Positions 1 to 7,083 are shown, numbered from the stretch's first letter. The stretch: DNA of 12,002 bases from an uncultured Flavobacteriales bacterium (GCA_913052515.1 CAJXFJ010000013.1:1-12002), one strand, 5' to 3'. Program-made: numbers and translations. Notes: generated by a model not told the origin, from the letters alone.

Positions 1-199
1 GTAAGTCTACTATCGGTATATCAACTTCTTCGCTCAAATTACTTACAAGTTGTACCATTTCAGAATGATTGTAAGTGCCCACTGCGGTATATGCACCCCC
101 AGATTCTAGGTCACTATTTTCTACAATTTTGTCAAGAGTTAAAAGACCAAATTTGTCCTCAACCATTTCTAAAAATTCAGTAAAAACGATTCCCTTCAT
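1..199 (-). CDS. H-NOX (heme NO/O2-binding) domain protein, N-terminal part, cut by left window edge
   Basis: Reading the minus strand from the ATG at 199 gives an open frame to the edge (66 codons visible). It begins MKGIVFTEFLEMVEDKFG and continues with ESGGAYTAVGTYNHSEM and LSEEVDIPIVDL. This matches the start of H-NOX/HNOB domains: the MKGIIF opening, an acidic helix, a G-x-Y segment, and a helix before the usual AFGE motif. The family binds heme and senses NO or O2, usually passing the signal to a kinase, cyclase or diguanylate enzyme. The heme-ligating histidine and the YxSxR motif lie beyond the window, so heme binding cannot be confirmed. A stand-alone domain of about 180 residues is common in Bacteroidota, but a fusion cannot be excluded. 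It is the last gene seen in the minus-strand cluster, 48 bases after porT. A TACTTTTA box upstream (213-220 on the plus map) could give it its own weak promoter. Confidence 0.82.
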   Translation of the reverse strand, partial: MKGIVFTEFLEMVEDKFGLLTLDKIVENSDLESGGAYTAVGTYNHSEMVQLVSNLSEEVDIPIVDL

Positions 200-212
200 A
201 AGTAAATAAGCT

Positions 213-220
213 TAAAAGTA
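213..220 (-). promoter_or_regulatory. Weak candidate -7 box (TACTTTTA) before the H-NOX gene
   Basis: On the minus strand the porT/H-NOX gap carries TACTTTTA, one mismatch from the Bacteroidota -7 consensus TAnnTTTG, about 13 bases before the H-NOX ATG. The same octamer lies upstream of the UPF0173 gene. No convincing TTG -33 element is visible, so this is only a suggestion that the H-NOX gene may be transcribed separately from porT. Confidence 0.2.
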
Positions 221-247
221 TTTATAGAAGGAAGGTAGAGAAAAAAA

Positions 248-958
248 TTAACCTTCGAAAAGAAAAGTGATAAAAAACATTTTAGGGACAATCTTTTCAA
301 TTGGATTTGAAAGTTCTGTATCATCTTTAATCAGAACATCTTGTAATCCATAAGACATCTTAAGTTCTATCGCAAACTTAAAATAGGGGAGAAAGAAATC
401 CGTACCTACTCCGACCTCTGCAGAAGTTGTGCTTCTTTTTAACTTGACGATTGACTCAGGGATGTCCTCATTTCTTACGTCTTCATTTGAGGCTAAGTCA
501 ATTGAATATTTAGCTCCTGCTATTAGGTAGGCTGCGAAATTATTAAGTCGGGCAGAGCGGTATTTTAGTAAAATGGGGAAATCTAAATAGGTAGACTCAA
601 TCATTCGTTCTACTGTTTCTACATCTCCATCTGAGCGGATGAACTGATAATTCAAATTTCGCTGAGCAAATACCAAAGTTGGAATAAATCTAACCCCAAA
701 GTATTTATGCAAATGCAGTTCAGAAACAATCCCTAAGTTAAATCCACTCTGATTTACCACATCAATGGATGCTAATGTATCAAAAGGCGTATTAAATGCG
801 TTTCTGTGCAGAGCAAAGCTTGCGGTGTTAATTCCTAAAGAAAATCCAAAATGGGTGGTTTTGGCATCAAACTTTTGCAAATTCTCAACCTTGGGTTTTT
901 GAGCCCATAAGCTAGAACTTAAAAGAATGGTTAAACTAATTGAAAATAGAAATTTCAT
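248..958 (-). CDS. porT: PorT-like outer-membrane beta-barrel protein of the type IX secretion system
   Basis: The product is 236 residues from the chosen start. It opens with a clear signal peptide (MKFLFSISLTILLSSSLWAQ, cleavage expected after AQ), followed by KPKVENLQKFD and HFGFSLGINTASF, as in flavobacterial PorT. The rest alternates short amphipathic strands (FGVRFIPTLVF, AAYLIAGAKYS, FKFAIELKMSYG) and ends in an aromatic-rich strand, FFITFLFEG, as expected for a small outer-membrane barrel. PorT is required for secretion of C-terminal-domain cargo by the type IX system in Porphyromonas gingivalis, where it is about 240 residues, close to this length. The frame stays open back to 1078, but that stretch lies inside ubiE and would put about 40 non-signal residues before the signal peptide. 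The ATG at 958 is therefore preferred; the ATG at 967 (MQQMKF) is the alternative. Adjacency to ubiE supports the call. Confidence 0.85.
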   Translation of the reverse strand: MKFLFSISLTILLSSSLWAQKPKVENLQKFDAKTTHFGFSLGINTASFALHRNAFNTPFDTLASIDVVNQSGFNLGIVSELHLHKYFGVRFIPTLVFAQRNLNYQFIRSDGDVETVERMIESTYLDFPILLKYRSARLNNFAAYLIAGAKYSIDLASNEDVRNEDIPESIVKLKRSTTSAEVGVGTDFFLPYFKFAIELKMSYGLQDVLIKDDTELSNPIEKIVPKMFFITFLFEG

Positions 959-986
959 CTGCTGCATTAACGACTTCAATTCAAGA

Positions 987-1715
987 TTATTTTTCAGCAA
1001 CGTATATACTTGCAATTCCAAAAAAGAGAGGAATTGTTTGACGATGGTTAAATCCAACTTTTTCCAGAATTTGCTCAAAGTCTTTTCCTTCCGGAAAGGC
1101 TTCTACTGACTCAGGAAGGTAGCTATATGCTGCAGAGTCTTTGGAGATTTTATTCCCAATTTTAGGAAGTAAACTGTGAAAATAAAAGTTGTAAAGCTGT
1201 TTGATTGGAAATCTCTTCGGTTTAGAAAACTCTAAAATAATTGCTTTTGCTTTTGGTTTAAGCACACGATTCATTTCAGTTAAACCCAATTCTAAGTTTT
1301 CATAATTCCTAACTCCAAAGGCAACAGTTAATGCATCAAAGTAATTGTTGTCAAATGGTATTGATTCCGAATCCCCATACTGCAATTCAATCAACTCAGA
1401 AAGTCCCTTCTTTTTGAGTTTGATTCGGCCTTGGTCAAGCATACCTTCACTGATATCGATGCCGATAATTTTTGTAGGATTTAGCTTTCTACTTTCTATG
1501 GCAAAGTCACCAGTTCCGGTGGCAACATCTAATATAGTTTGTGGTTTGTCAGACTGTAACAAACGAACAGCCTTTTTACGCCATAACTTATCTATTCCTA
1601 AGGATAGAAAGTGGTTTAAAAAATCATATTTATGAGAAATGTTGTCAAACATCTCTGCCACCTGTGTTTTCTTCCCGCTATCTTTCTCTTTGTATGGTAA
1701 TACTTTCTCTGCCAT
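987..1715 (-). CDS. ubiE: Demethylmenaquinone methyltransferase (UbiE/MenG)
   Basis: This 242-residue class I SAM-dependent methyltransferase carries out the last step of menaquinone synthesis, methylating demethylmenaquinone. Family markers are the N-terminal AEMFDNISHKYDFLNHFLSLG, the SAM-binding motif I LDVATGTGDF (residues 62-71), the acidic loop IGIDISEGML after beta-2, the FGVRN motif (133-137), and RVLKPKAKAIILEFSKP. The C-terminal half contains the YNFYFHSLLPKIG and YSYLPESVEAFP segments typical of UbiE/MenG. Length is close to the usual 240-250 residues. Aerobic Bacteroidota generally use menaquinone rather than ubiquinone, so MenG activity is the likely biological role. It begins 45 bases after the lepB stop, and its own stop is 28 bases before the porT start, so it is probably co-transcribed with both. 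No key residue looks missing. Confidence 0.95.
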   Translation of the reverse strand: MAEKVLPYKEKDSGKKTQVAEMFDNISHKYDFLNHFLSLGIDKLWRKKAVRLLQSDKPQTILDVATGTGDFAIESRKLNPTKIIGIDISEGMLDQGRIKLKKKGLSELIELQYGDSESIPFDNNYFDALTVAFGVRNYENLELGLTEMNRVLKPKAKAIILEFSKPKRFPIKQLYNFYFHSLLPKIGNKISKDSAAYSYLPESVEAFPEGKDFEQILEKVGFNHRQTIPLFFGIASIYVAEK

Positions 1716-1760
1716 TCCGTGCTGCTTTATTTTCTTCTAACTATACAAGTGGGTATTTAA

Positions 1761-3314
1761 TTAGTTCACTTTTCGCTCTTGATAAGGATCACCATCTTCA
1801 TTATGTATAATTGAAAATAAACGATTCCATCTGATTTTATTGATGCTAAACCAGCTCTCATTCGGATCTAACGAAAGCCAAATGAATACAGCTTTCCCAA
1901 CAATATGGTCTTCTGGTACAAAGCCCCAAAAACGACTATCTGCTGAATTATGTCTATTGTCACCCATCATCCAGTAATAATCCATCTCAATTTGATAAGT
2001 GTTAGTTTCTTTACCATCAATGAAAATTTTACCACCTTTTACCTTCAGTTCGTGTCCTTCATAAATTCGAATTAAACGATCGTACATCGGAAGATTAGCC
2101 AGCGTCAACTGAACTACATCTCCTTTACTTGGAATTTTTATCGGTCCAAAGTTGTCTTCGGTCCAGTCAGTAGTATCGGTATTAGGGAAGATTGGGTTTG
2201 AGCCATTTTTAGGATAAAAACCTGCAGGTTTTACATATTTTTCAACCTTTTCAACATTGGGAAGCGATTTGACAAAAGCCAAATTTTCCTCCGTTAGATT
2301 CATGGTGGCAATTTGCTTTTCAGGATAATAGCTATATTCTGTTATATCTTTTTCTAACAATACGCTTTTGCGAAAACCAGTTCCATTGGTTTTTACCAAA
2401 TACAAATATTGAACACCATAGGCTTCAAATGCTTCTTCATCATTGATATATAACTGAGTATCTTTAATTTGAATTTTATCACCAGGTAAGCCGACACAAC
2501 GCTTAATGTAATTTTCTCTTTTATCAACTGGTCTTGCAATGACATCAAATCGATTCCAAAGGTTATCTCTACCTAAATCCCTCACCATTTGGTAATACGT
2601 TTGATTTTGATGTTGCACAACCACAGTATCACCTGCCGGAAAGTTAAAAACAACCGCTTCGTTTCTTTTCACATTTTGAAACTTGGGTAAACGAGTGTAT
2701 GGAAGTTGTATAATTTCAGAGTACGATTTTACTTGCTCCGTTAGTGGAAGTGTATGATGTGAAAACGGAAAGAAAATAGGTGTGTTGGGTATTCGGCTAC
2801 CATAATTTACTTTACTCACAAATAGGAAATCACCAACCAATAGCGATTTTTCCATAGATGAGGTTGGAATGGTAAATGCTTCTATATATATAGCTCTGAT
2901 TAAGGTGGCAGCAATTACCGCAAATGAAATAGCATCGGCCCATTCTCTTGGGGTTGATTTTTTGTAATTTTTTACAAACTGATGTCCTTTCCATGGATAC
3001 TTTTCAGAAGCACCAACATAAGTCAGGTAAAAGGGAGTGGCAACAACTCCTAAAGCATGTTCCCAATAGGAAAGAATACCCAAATGCTTTAGCAATTCAA
3101 CAATAATACCCACCCAAATAATAAATCCAATAAACGGAAAGTAATAGATAGGAACCCAATACCAAGGTTTTTGAATGAGTTTTACTGCTGTATAAATGCC
3201 TAAGAATGGAACAAGAATTTTCCATCCGGCTACTCCTGCTTTCTTAAAAATAAGGTACAGACCAATATGCGAAAATAGAAAGTAGAGTAGGAGAACAATA
3301 ATGAGTGTTTGCAT
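1761..3314 (-). CDS. lepB: Signal peptidase I, long Bacteroidota form
   Basis: This membrane-bound serine protease removes signal peptides from exported proteins. It has 517 residues, against about 324 in E. coli. The first 110 residues are hydrophobic, with roughly three to four membrane segments (around 1-24, 29-43, 51-80 and 86-100); a further one at about 129-145 leads into the catalytic domain. Box B is TIPTSSMEKSLLVGD, with the nucleophile expected at S153 (the Ser before Met). Box D is NYIKRCVGLPGDKI, with the general-base lysine expected at K271. Box E is MGDNRHNSADSRFWG at about 450-464. Some 130-140 extra residues (roughly 295-435) separate boxes D and E, an insertion known from Bacteroidota LepB. 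The ATG lies 2 bases after the dapB stop, implying co-transcription and probably translational coupling. No second lepB copy follows; ubiE does. Confidence 0.96.
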   Translation of the reverse strand: MQTLIIVLLLYFLFSHIGLYLIFKKAGVAGWKILVPFLGIYTAVKLIQKPWYWVPIYYFPFIGFIIWVGIIVELLKHLGILSYWEHALGVVATPFYLTYVGASEKYPWKGHQFVKNYKKSTPREWADAISFAVIAATLIRAIYIEAFTIPTSSMEKSLLVGDFLFVSKVNYGSRIPNTPIFFPFSHHTLPLTEQVKSYSEIIQLPYTRLPKFQNVKRNEAVVFNFPAGDTVVVQHQNQTYYQMVRDLGRDNLWNRFDVIARPVDKRENYIKRCVGLPGDKIQIKDTQLYINDEEAFEAYGVQYLYLVKTNGTGFRKSVLLEKDITEYSYYPEKQIATMNLTEENLAFVKSLPNVEKVEKYVKPAGFYPKNGSNPIFPNTDTTDWTEDNFGPIKIPSKGDVVQLTLANLPMYDRLIRIYEGHELKVKGGKIFIDGKETNTYQIEMDYYWMMGDNRHNSADSRFWGFVPEDHIVGKAVFIWLSLDPNESWFSINKIRWNRLFSIIHNEDGDPYQERKVN

Positions 3315-3316
3315 GC

Positions 3317-4033
3317 TTAAAAGTTTAATACATCTTTCATGGTGTAGATGCCTATTTTGTTTTGGATAAATTCTGCGGCTAACACAGAACCTAAGGCAAA
3401 TCCTTTTCGATTTTTTGCAGTGTGTTTAATACTTATTTCATCTATGGATGAATCATAAATAATTTCATGAGTCCCCGGAACTGAACTTTCTCGGTAAGAG
3501 AGGATTTCTAGGCTGCTTTCTTCTTTACTTTCCTCATTTACCCACTTGGAGTATGCTGGATGTCTTTCAATTAAATCATCAGCAAGAGAAATGGCTGTTC
3601 CACTTGGACTATCTAGTTTTTGGGTATGATGAATCTCTTTAATTTGAGCTTTGTATTCACCTCTTTTTGAAATCAACTGAGCTAATTTTCGGTTTAACTC
3701 AAAAAACAAATTAACCCCCACACTAAAATTGGTAGCTGTTAATAGACAAGCATCTTGAGATTCACATTCATCTTGTACTTCTTCCCATTCTTTATACCAA
3801 CCGGTGGTACCCACTGCAACCGGTACCTCGGCTTCAAAACAAGCTAATATATTTTCTACAGCTTTTTCTGGCTTGCTGAATTCAATGGCAGCATCAGCTT
3901 CAGCTAAACTGCCATCGGTTAATAGATGCGTGTTTTTACTGTCGATTTTAAGGATTACTTCATGATTCCTCTCCAAGGCAATTTTTTCAATTTCCTTGCC
4001 CATCTTTCCGTATCCAATAATAGCTAACTTCAT
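3317..4033 (-). CDS. dapB: 4-hydroxy-tetrahydrodipicolinate reductase
   Basis: DapB reduces hydroxy-tetrahydrodipicolinate with NAD(P)H in the lysine/diaminopimelate pathway, supplying lysine and usually the peptidoglycan cross-linking residue. The 238-residue product starts with a Rossmann nucleotide-binding segment, MKLAIIGYGKMG (glycine motif at 7-12), followed by VGTTGW (74-79) and ATNFSVGVNLFF. The active-site motif is EIHHTQKLDSPSGTA, where H135 and K139 correspond to E. coli H159 and K163. Length fits the short Bacteroidota form (E. coli has 273). The frame is open to an ATG at 4069, but that adds MAYFCAYWYFGT before the Rossmann start and begins upstream of a TACTTTTG promoter box, so the ATG at 4033 is chosen. 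lepB follows after 2 bases; a DUF5683 gene precedes it by 54. Confidence 0.95.
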   Translation of the reverse strand: MKLAIIGYGKMGKEIEKIALERNHEVILKIDSKNTHLLTDGSLAEADAAIEFSKPEKAVENILACFEAEVPVAVGTTGWYKEWEEVQDECESQDACLLTATNFSVGVNLFFELNRKLAQLISKRGEYKAQIKEIHHTQKLDSPSGTAISLADDLIERHPAYSKWVNEESKEESSLEILSYRESSVPGTHEIIYDSSIDEISIKHTAKNRKGFALGSVLAAEFIQNKIGIYTMKDVLNF

Positions 4034-4055
4034 AGTTCCAAAATACCAATAGGCG

Positions 4056-4063
4056 CAAAAGTA
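4056..4063 (-). promoter_or_regulatory. Candidate Bacteroidota -7 promoter box before dapB (TACTTTTG)
   Basis: The minus strand of the DUF5683/dapB gap reads CCTACTTTTGCGCC, an exact match to TAnnTTTG, 22 bases before the dapB ATG. It would place the transcription start near 4050 and give a leader of about 15-20 bases. The same nine bases, TACTTTTGC, precede the ABC transporter gene at 8525-8533. No clear TTG lies at the expected -33 distance. It suggests an internal promoter for dapB-lepB and downstream genes. Confidence 0.4.
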
Positions 4064-4087
4064 GGCCAATTGAATTACATGCGCGGT

Positions 4088-4678
4088 TTAATGATATTGA
4101 TAAGAGGATTTTTTACCAATTTTTAAACTAAACGTTAAAGAAGGTACGGGCTCAAATCGGTTTGGGTTGGTAAATAGAATATTGGGCTTTAATGTAGCAG
4201 ATAAATCATCGCTGATGTCGAAGTAATATAAATGAGCGTCTACAGCAGCATCAACTACGTTTAAGATGTAAGCAACCCCAGTAAAAACATAGAATAAGTC
4301 TCTGTATTTCCGGTGATAATCAATTAAAGACAACAAATTGTCATCTGTGTAAACCCCAGTATATTTATTGTCTATTGTAGTTGGGTCATCGTCAACACGG
4401 CTCAAATAAGCATCTTTGTATTCATTAAACAAACTCGCTTGATCCATGGCAAAATATAAAGGAACACCAATAGCAGCATACACTAAAGGAATTTTCCAAT
4501 ACTTTTTGTTGTAAGCTTGCCCTAATCCAGGAACCACAGCACTAAAAATAGTTGCTTTTTTAGGTGAGTGATTCGTTGGCGGACTTACTAAAACGGTATC
4601 ACTCGCTTCAATATTTTGAGCAGTGCATATTGCACTTAGGAAAATAAAAAGAAAGGCAAAAAATAACTTGGCCTTCAT
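4088..4678 (-). CDS. DUF5683 domain protein, predicted exported or membrane protein of unknown function
   Basis: This 196-residue protein has an N-terminal signal peptide or signal anchor (MKAKLFFAFLFIFLSAICTAQ). A short polar linker follows, then the DUF5683 core: a PGLGQAYNKKYWKIP motif (from P50), a hydrophobic helix (LVYAAIGVPLYFAM), a charged stretch with YLSRVDDDPT, and a second helix after YHRKYRDLFYVFTGVAYILNVVDAAVDAHLY. The glycine-rich PGLGQxYN(K)KYWK motif with two helices resembles small membrane proteins of the TM2/DUF5683 type. The C-terminus (about 155-196) is strand-like and may face the periplasm. The function is not known to me. Its place 9 bases after parB and 54 before dapB is typical of Bacteroidota and suggests co-expression with the segregation genes. 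C18 lies in SAIC, a poor lipobox, so a lipoprotein is unlikely. Confidence 0.8.
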   Translation of the reverse strand: MKAKLFFAFLFIFLSAICTAQNIEASDTVLVSPPTNHSPKKATIFSAVVPGLGQAYNKKYWKIPLVYAAIGVPLYFAMDQASLFNEYKDAYLSRVDDDPTTIDNKYTGVYTDDNLLSLIDYHRKYRDLFYVFTGVAYILNVVDAAVDAHLYYFDISDDLSATLKPNILFTNPNRFEPVPSLTFSLKIGKKSSYQYH

Positions 4679-4687
4679 AAGCCTAAA

Positions 4688-5575
4688 TTAAAGTTCTAGC
4701 GTCTTCAGAATTTCCTCTAACTCTTGATTAGATTCAAAAGGAATTACAATTCTTCCTTTGTCTACATCCTTTCGTTGAAACCGAACATTCGTTTTAAAGT
4801 GCTCAGAAAGGGTTGCTCTCAATTTTTTGTCTGTAAGAGAAAGAGGTAAAACGGAAGAATTGTGTTTTTTACCAGCTGGATTCTTTTGAGTCTTTGCTAA
4901 TTCTTCTGTTTTGCGAACAGATAGTGTTTCGTTTAATATTTGTTGAAAGACTTCTAACTGAGCCTCTTCACTATCAATGTTTACTAGAGCACGAGCGTGA
5001 CCCATGCTAATTTTTCCATCGCGAATAGCGTTTTGAATAGCGGCCGGTAATTTTAAAAGGCGCAAGTAATTGGAAATCGTACTTCTTTGTTTTCCAACTC
5101 GCTGACTTAATTCTTCTTGAGTTAGGCTACATTCTTCGATTAGTCTTTGATATGAAATAGCAACTTCAATAGCATCTAAATTGGCTCTTTGAATATTTTC
5201 AACCAAAGCCATTTCGAGCATACTTTGATCGTTTGCAATTCGAATGTATGCGGGAATGCTTTTTAGGCCGGCAATTTGAGAAGCTCTAAACCTTCGTTCT
5301 CCTGAAATCAATTGATAGGTATCATAACCCATTTTACGAACAGTAACAGGTTGAATGATTCCGAGTTCCTTAATGGATTGTGCTAATTCCGCTAAAGCTT
5401 CCTCTTCAAACTTTGTTCTTGGTTGAAAGGGATTTGCTTCAATTTGAGAAATGGCAATTTCCGCAACCGAGCCCACTGTTTTTTCAGTGCTTACCTTTTC
5501 TTTTTGAGTAATGTCTGTTTTTTGATCTTCCAGCAGTGCACTCAGTCCTCTTCCTAAAGCAGGTTTTTTACTCAT
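4688..5575 (-). CDS. parB: Chromosome-partitioning protein ParB (CTP-dependent DNA clamp)
   Basis: ParB binds parS sites near the origin, loads as a CTP-gated clamp and spreads along DNA, working with ParA to segregate chromosomes. The 295-residue product starts with KKPALGRGLSALL, the N-terminal ParA-contacting segment. The ParB/Sulfiredoxin domain follows: IEANPFQPR, then the CTP-binding motif GERRFRA (92-98) and ENIQR (126-130). The helix-turn-helix domain is LTQEELSQRVGKQRSTISNYL (from about 151), and SMGHARALV lies at about 190-198. The C-terminal about 55 residues are the expected dimerisation domain. Length and order match chromosomal ParB rather than plasmid types. Its ATG overlaps the parA stop in an ATGA arrangement, so the two are translationally coupled. 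A parS-like site lies in the adjacent parA gene. Confidence 0.97.
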   Translation of the reverse strand: MSKKPALGRGLSALLEDQKTDITQKEKVSTEKTVGSVAEIAISQIEANPFQPRTKFEEEALAELAQSIKELGIIQPVTVRKMGYDTYQLISGERRFRASQIAGLKSIPAYIRIANDQSMLEMALVENIQRANLDAIEVAISYQRLIEECSLTQEELSQRVGKQRSTISNYLRLLKLPAAIQNAIRDGKISMGHARALVNIDSEEAQLEVFQQILNETLSVRKTEELAKTQKNPAGKKHNSSVLPLSLTDKKLRATLSEHFKTNVRFQRKDVDKGRIVIPFESNQELEEILKTLEL

Positions 5576-6384
5576 TCTTCTTCTACGTCAATAATTTTCT
5601 CTGAATGCTTAATTTGCGTCAAGTCATTCTTTTGTAAGATTTCTCTTGCTAAATTAAGATAATTAACTGCCCCCTTGCAGCTTGCATCATGCATAATGAT
5701 TGTTTCGCCGTGGCTTGGTGCTTCACCTAATCGCGTATTTCGTTGAATAATGGTATCAAATACCATTTGCTGAAAATGGGTTTTTACCTCTTCAACCACT
5801 TGATTTGAGAGTCTCAATCGAATGTCGTACATGGTTAAGAGTAATCCTTCAATACTCAATTCAGGGTTTAGTCTCGCTTGAACAATTTTGATAGTATTTA
5901 ATAATTTGCCCAATCCTTCCAAGGCAAAATACTCACATTGAACAGGGATAATCACTGAATCTGCTGAGGTAAGGGCATTTACTGTAATAAGTCCTAATGA
6001 TGGAGAACAATCAATGATAATGAAGTCATAATCATCTTTCACTTTATTTAAAGCATGCCTCATCATTTTTTCACGTGAAGGCATATTGATCATTTCTATT
6101 TCAGCACCTACTAAATCAATGTGTGCAGGCAGTAAATCCAAATTAGGCGAATTGGTTTCAATGATAATGTCTTTGGGTTCTATCTCATTGACAATACATT
6201 CATAAATGCTCGTTTTTACATTTCGAGGATCTATTCCTACCCCTGAAGTAGCATTGGCTTGCGGATCGGCATCTACCAACAAAACTTTGCGCTCTAGCAC
6301 TCCCAATGCCCCAGCTAAATTGATGGAAGTGGTTGTTTTACCAACTCCACCTTTCTGATTTGCTACTGCTATTATCTTACCCAT
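5572..6384 (-). CDS. parA: Chromosome-partitioning ATPase ParA (Soj type)
   Basis: ParA is a dimerising, DNA-binding ATPase that forms a nucleoid gradient and is stimulated by ParB bound at parS. The 270-residue protein starts directly with the deviant Walker A region: MGKIIAVANQKGGVGKTTT, with signature lysine K11 and P-loop lysine K16. Walker A' is VDADPQANATSG (D40 region) and Walker B is FIIIDCSPSLG (D125). There is no N-terminal DNA-binding extension, as in chromosomal Soj and unlike P1-type plasmid ParA. The C-terminal tail, after about 255, is acidic and variable. It lies 15 bases after the UPF0173 gene and overlaps parB by 4 bases. Codons 102-105 (Pro-Ser-Arg-Glu) include the palindrome TTCACGTGAA, a possible parS site. 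Confidence 0.97.
   Translation of the reverse strand: MGKIIAVANQKGGVGKTTTSINLAGALGVLERKVLLVDADPQANATSGVGIDPRNVKTSIYECIVNEIEPKDIIIETNSPNLDLLPAHIDLVGAEIEMINMPSREKMMRHALNKVKDDYDFIIIDCSPSLGLITVNALTSADSVIIPVQCEYFALEGLGKLLNTIKIVQARLNPELSIEGLLLTMYDIRLRLSNQVVEEVKTHFQQMVFDTIIQRNTRLGEAPSHGETIIMHDASCKGAVNYLNLAREILQKNDLTQIKHSEKIIDVEEE
6067..6082. promoter_or_regulatory. Candidate degenerate parS site inside parA
   Basis: The plus strand reads TTTTTCACGTGAAGGC. Its central ten bases, TTCACGTGAA (6070-6079), are a perfect palindrome and identical to the core of the near-universal parS consensus TGTTTCACGTGAAACA; 12 of 16 positions agree. The outer right arm (GGC in place of ACA) does not match, so binding may be weak or absent. 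The match falls in codons 102-105 of parA, next to parB, and parS sites are often found inside or near parAB. I saw no other CACGTG in the window. Confidence 0.35.
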
Positions 6385-6399
6385 AGTTTATCCTATAAA

Positions 6400-7080
6400 T
6401 TAAAGCTCTTTTGAGCTGTTGATGTCCATTAGAATTAGATTCTTTCCTGCTTTCTGAAAAGTATTTACGGCCTCTTCTTTATCAATTTTGATATAGGGAA
6501 AAGTATCGTAGTGCATTCCGATAATTTCATTGCACTGAATGAAATTTGAAGCAATAATGGCGTCATCTATTCCCATGGTAAAATTATCTCCAATTGGTAG
6601 AATGGCAACATCAATATTTTCAAATTCTCCCAATAACTTCATATCGTAATGCAAAGCCGTATCTCCTGCAAAGTAGATGGTTTTGCCATCAATTTTTAAA
6701 ACAAAACCGCCTGGGTTTCCCCCGTAGCTACCATCTGGCAATACGGAAGAATGAATAGCATTGACATACTTTAAAGTGCCAAAGTCAAATTTCCAGCTAC
6801 CGCCATGATTCATGGGGTGATTATTTTCTATCCCTTTTGCTTCAAACCAACTCACAATTTCAAAATTGGAGACTAACTTTGCCCCAGTTCTTTTAGCAAT
6901 TTGTTCCGCATCGGCGACATGGTCTTCATGCCCATGACTTATTAACATATAGTCACACTCAATTTCGTCAAGCTTAACACTTTTTGCAAGCTCATTAAAA
7001 CTGATAAATGGGTCAAACAAAAGCTTGTGTTTATCGGTTTCAATCAGAAAGCATGCATGACCGTAATAGGTGATTTTCAT
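6400..7080 (-). CDS. UPF0173-family metal-dependent hydrolase (metallo-beta-lactamase fold)
   Basis: This 226-residue protein has the metallo-beta-lactamase fold and is complete from MKITYYGHACFLIET. Expected metal ligands are the ISHGHEDHVAD motif (H49, H51, D53, H54), H110 in NAIHSS, D140 in YFAGDTALHYD, and H190 in IGMHYDTFP. The GGNPGGFVLKIDGKTIYFAGDT and VAILPIGDNFTMGIDDA segments are diagnostic of the UPF0173 (YtkL-like) group. These are cytoplasmic enzymes whose physiological substrate is not settled, and there is no signal peptide here. It is the first gene of the minus-strand cluster, 15 bases before parA, and is divergent from the FMN reductase gene across a 138-base gap. An inverted repeat (CTTAGA-G-TCTAAG) sits four bases upstream of its ATG, where it could affect translation. 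Confidence 0.9.
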   Translation of the reverse strand: MKITYYGHACFLIETDKHKLLFDPFISFNELAKSVKLDEIECDYMLISHGHEDHVADAEQIAKRTGAKLVSNFEIVSWFEAKGIENNHPMNHGGSWKFDFGTLKYVNAIHSSVLPDGSYGGNPGGFVLKIDGKTIYFAGDTALHYDMKLLGEFENIDVAILPIGDNFTMGIDDAIIASNFIQCNEIIGMHYDTFPYIKIDKEEAVNTFQKAGKNLILMDINSSKEL

Positions 7081-7083
7081 GGG

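Noticed and set aside
959..1078. Possible 40-residue N-terminal extension of PorT starting at the ATG at 1078
   Set aside because: It lies inside ubiE in another frame and would bury the clear signal peptide MKFLFSISL; the ATG at 958 (or 967) gives the expected exported protein.
927..1810. Plus-strand open frames opposite porT, ubiE and lepB
   Set aside because: They run across ends of confident minus-strand genes in other frames, with no family resemblance.
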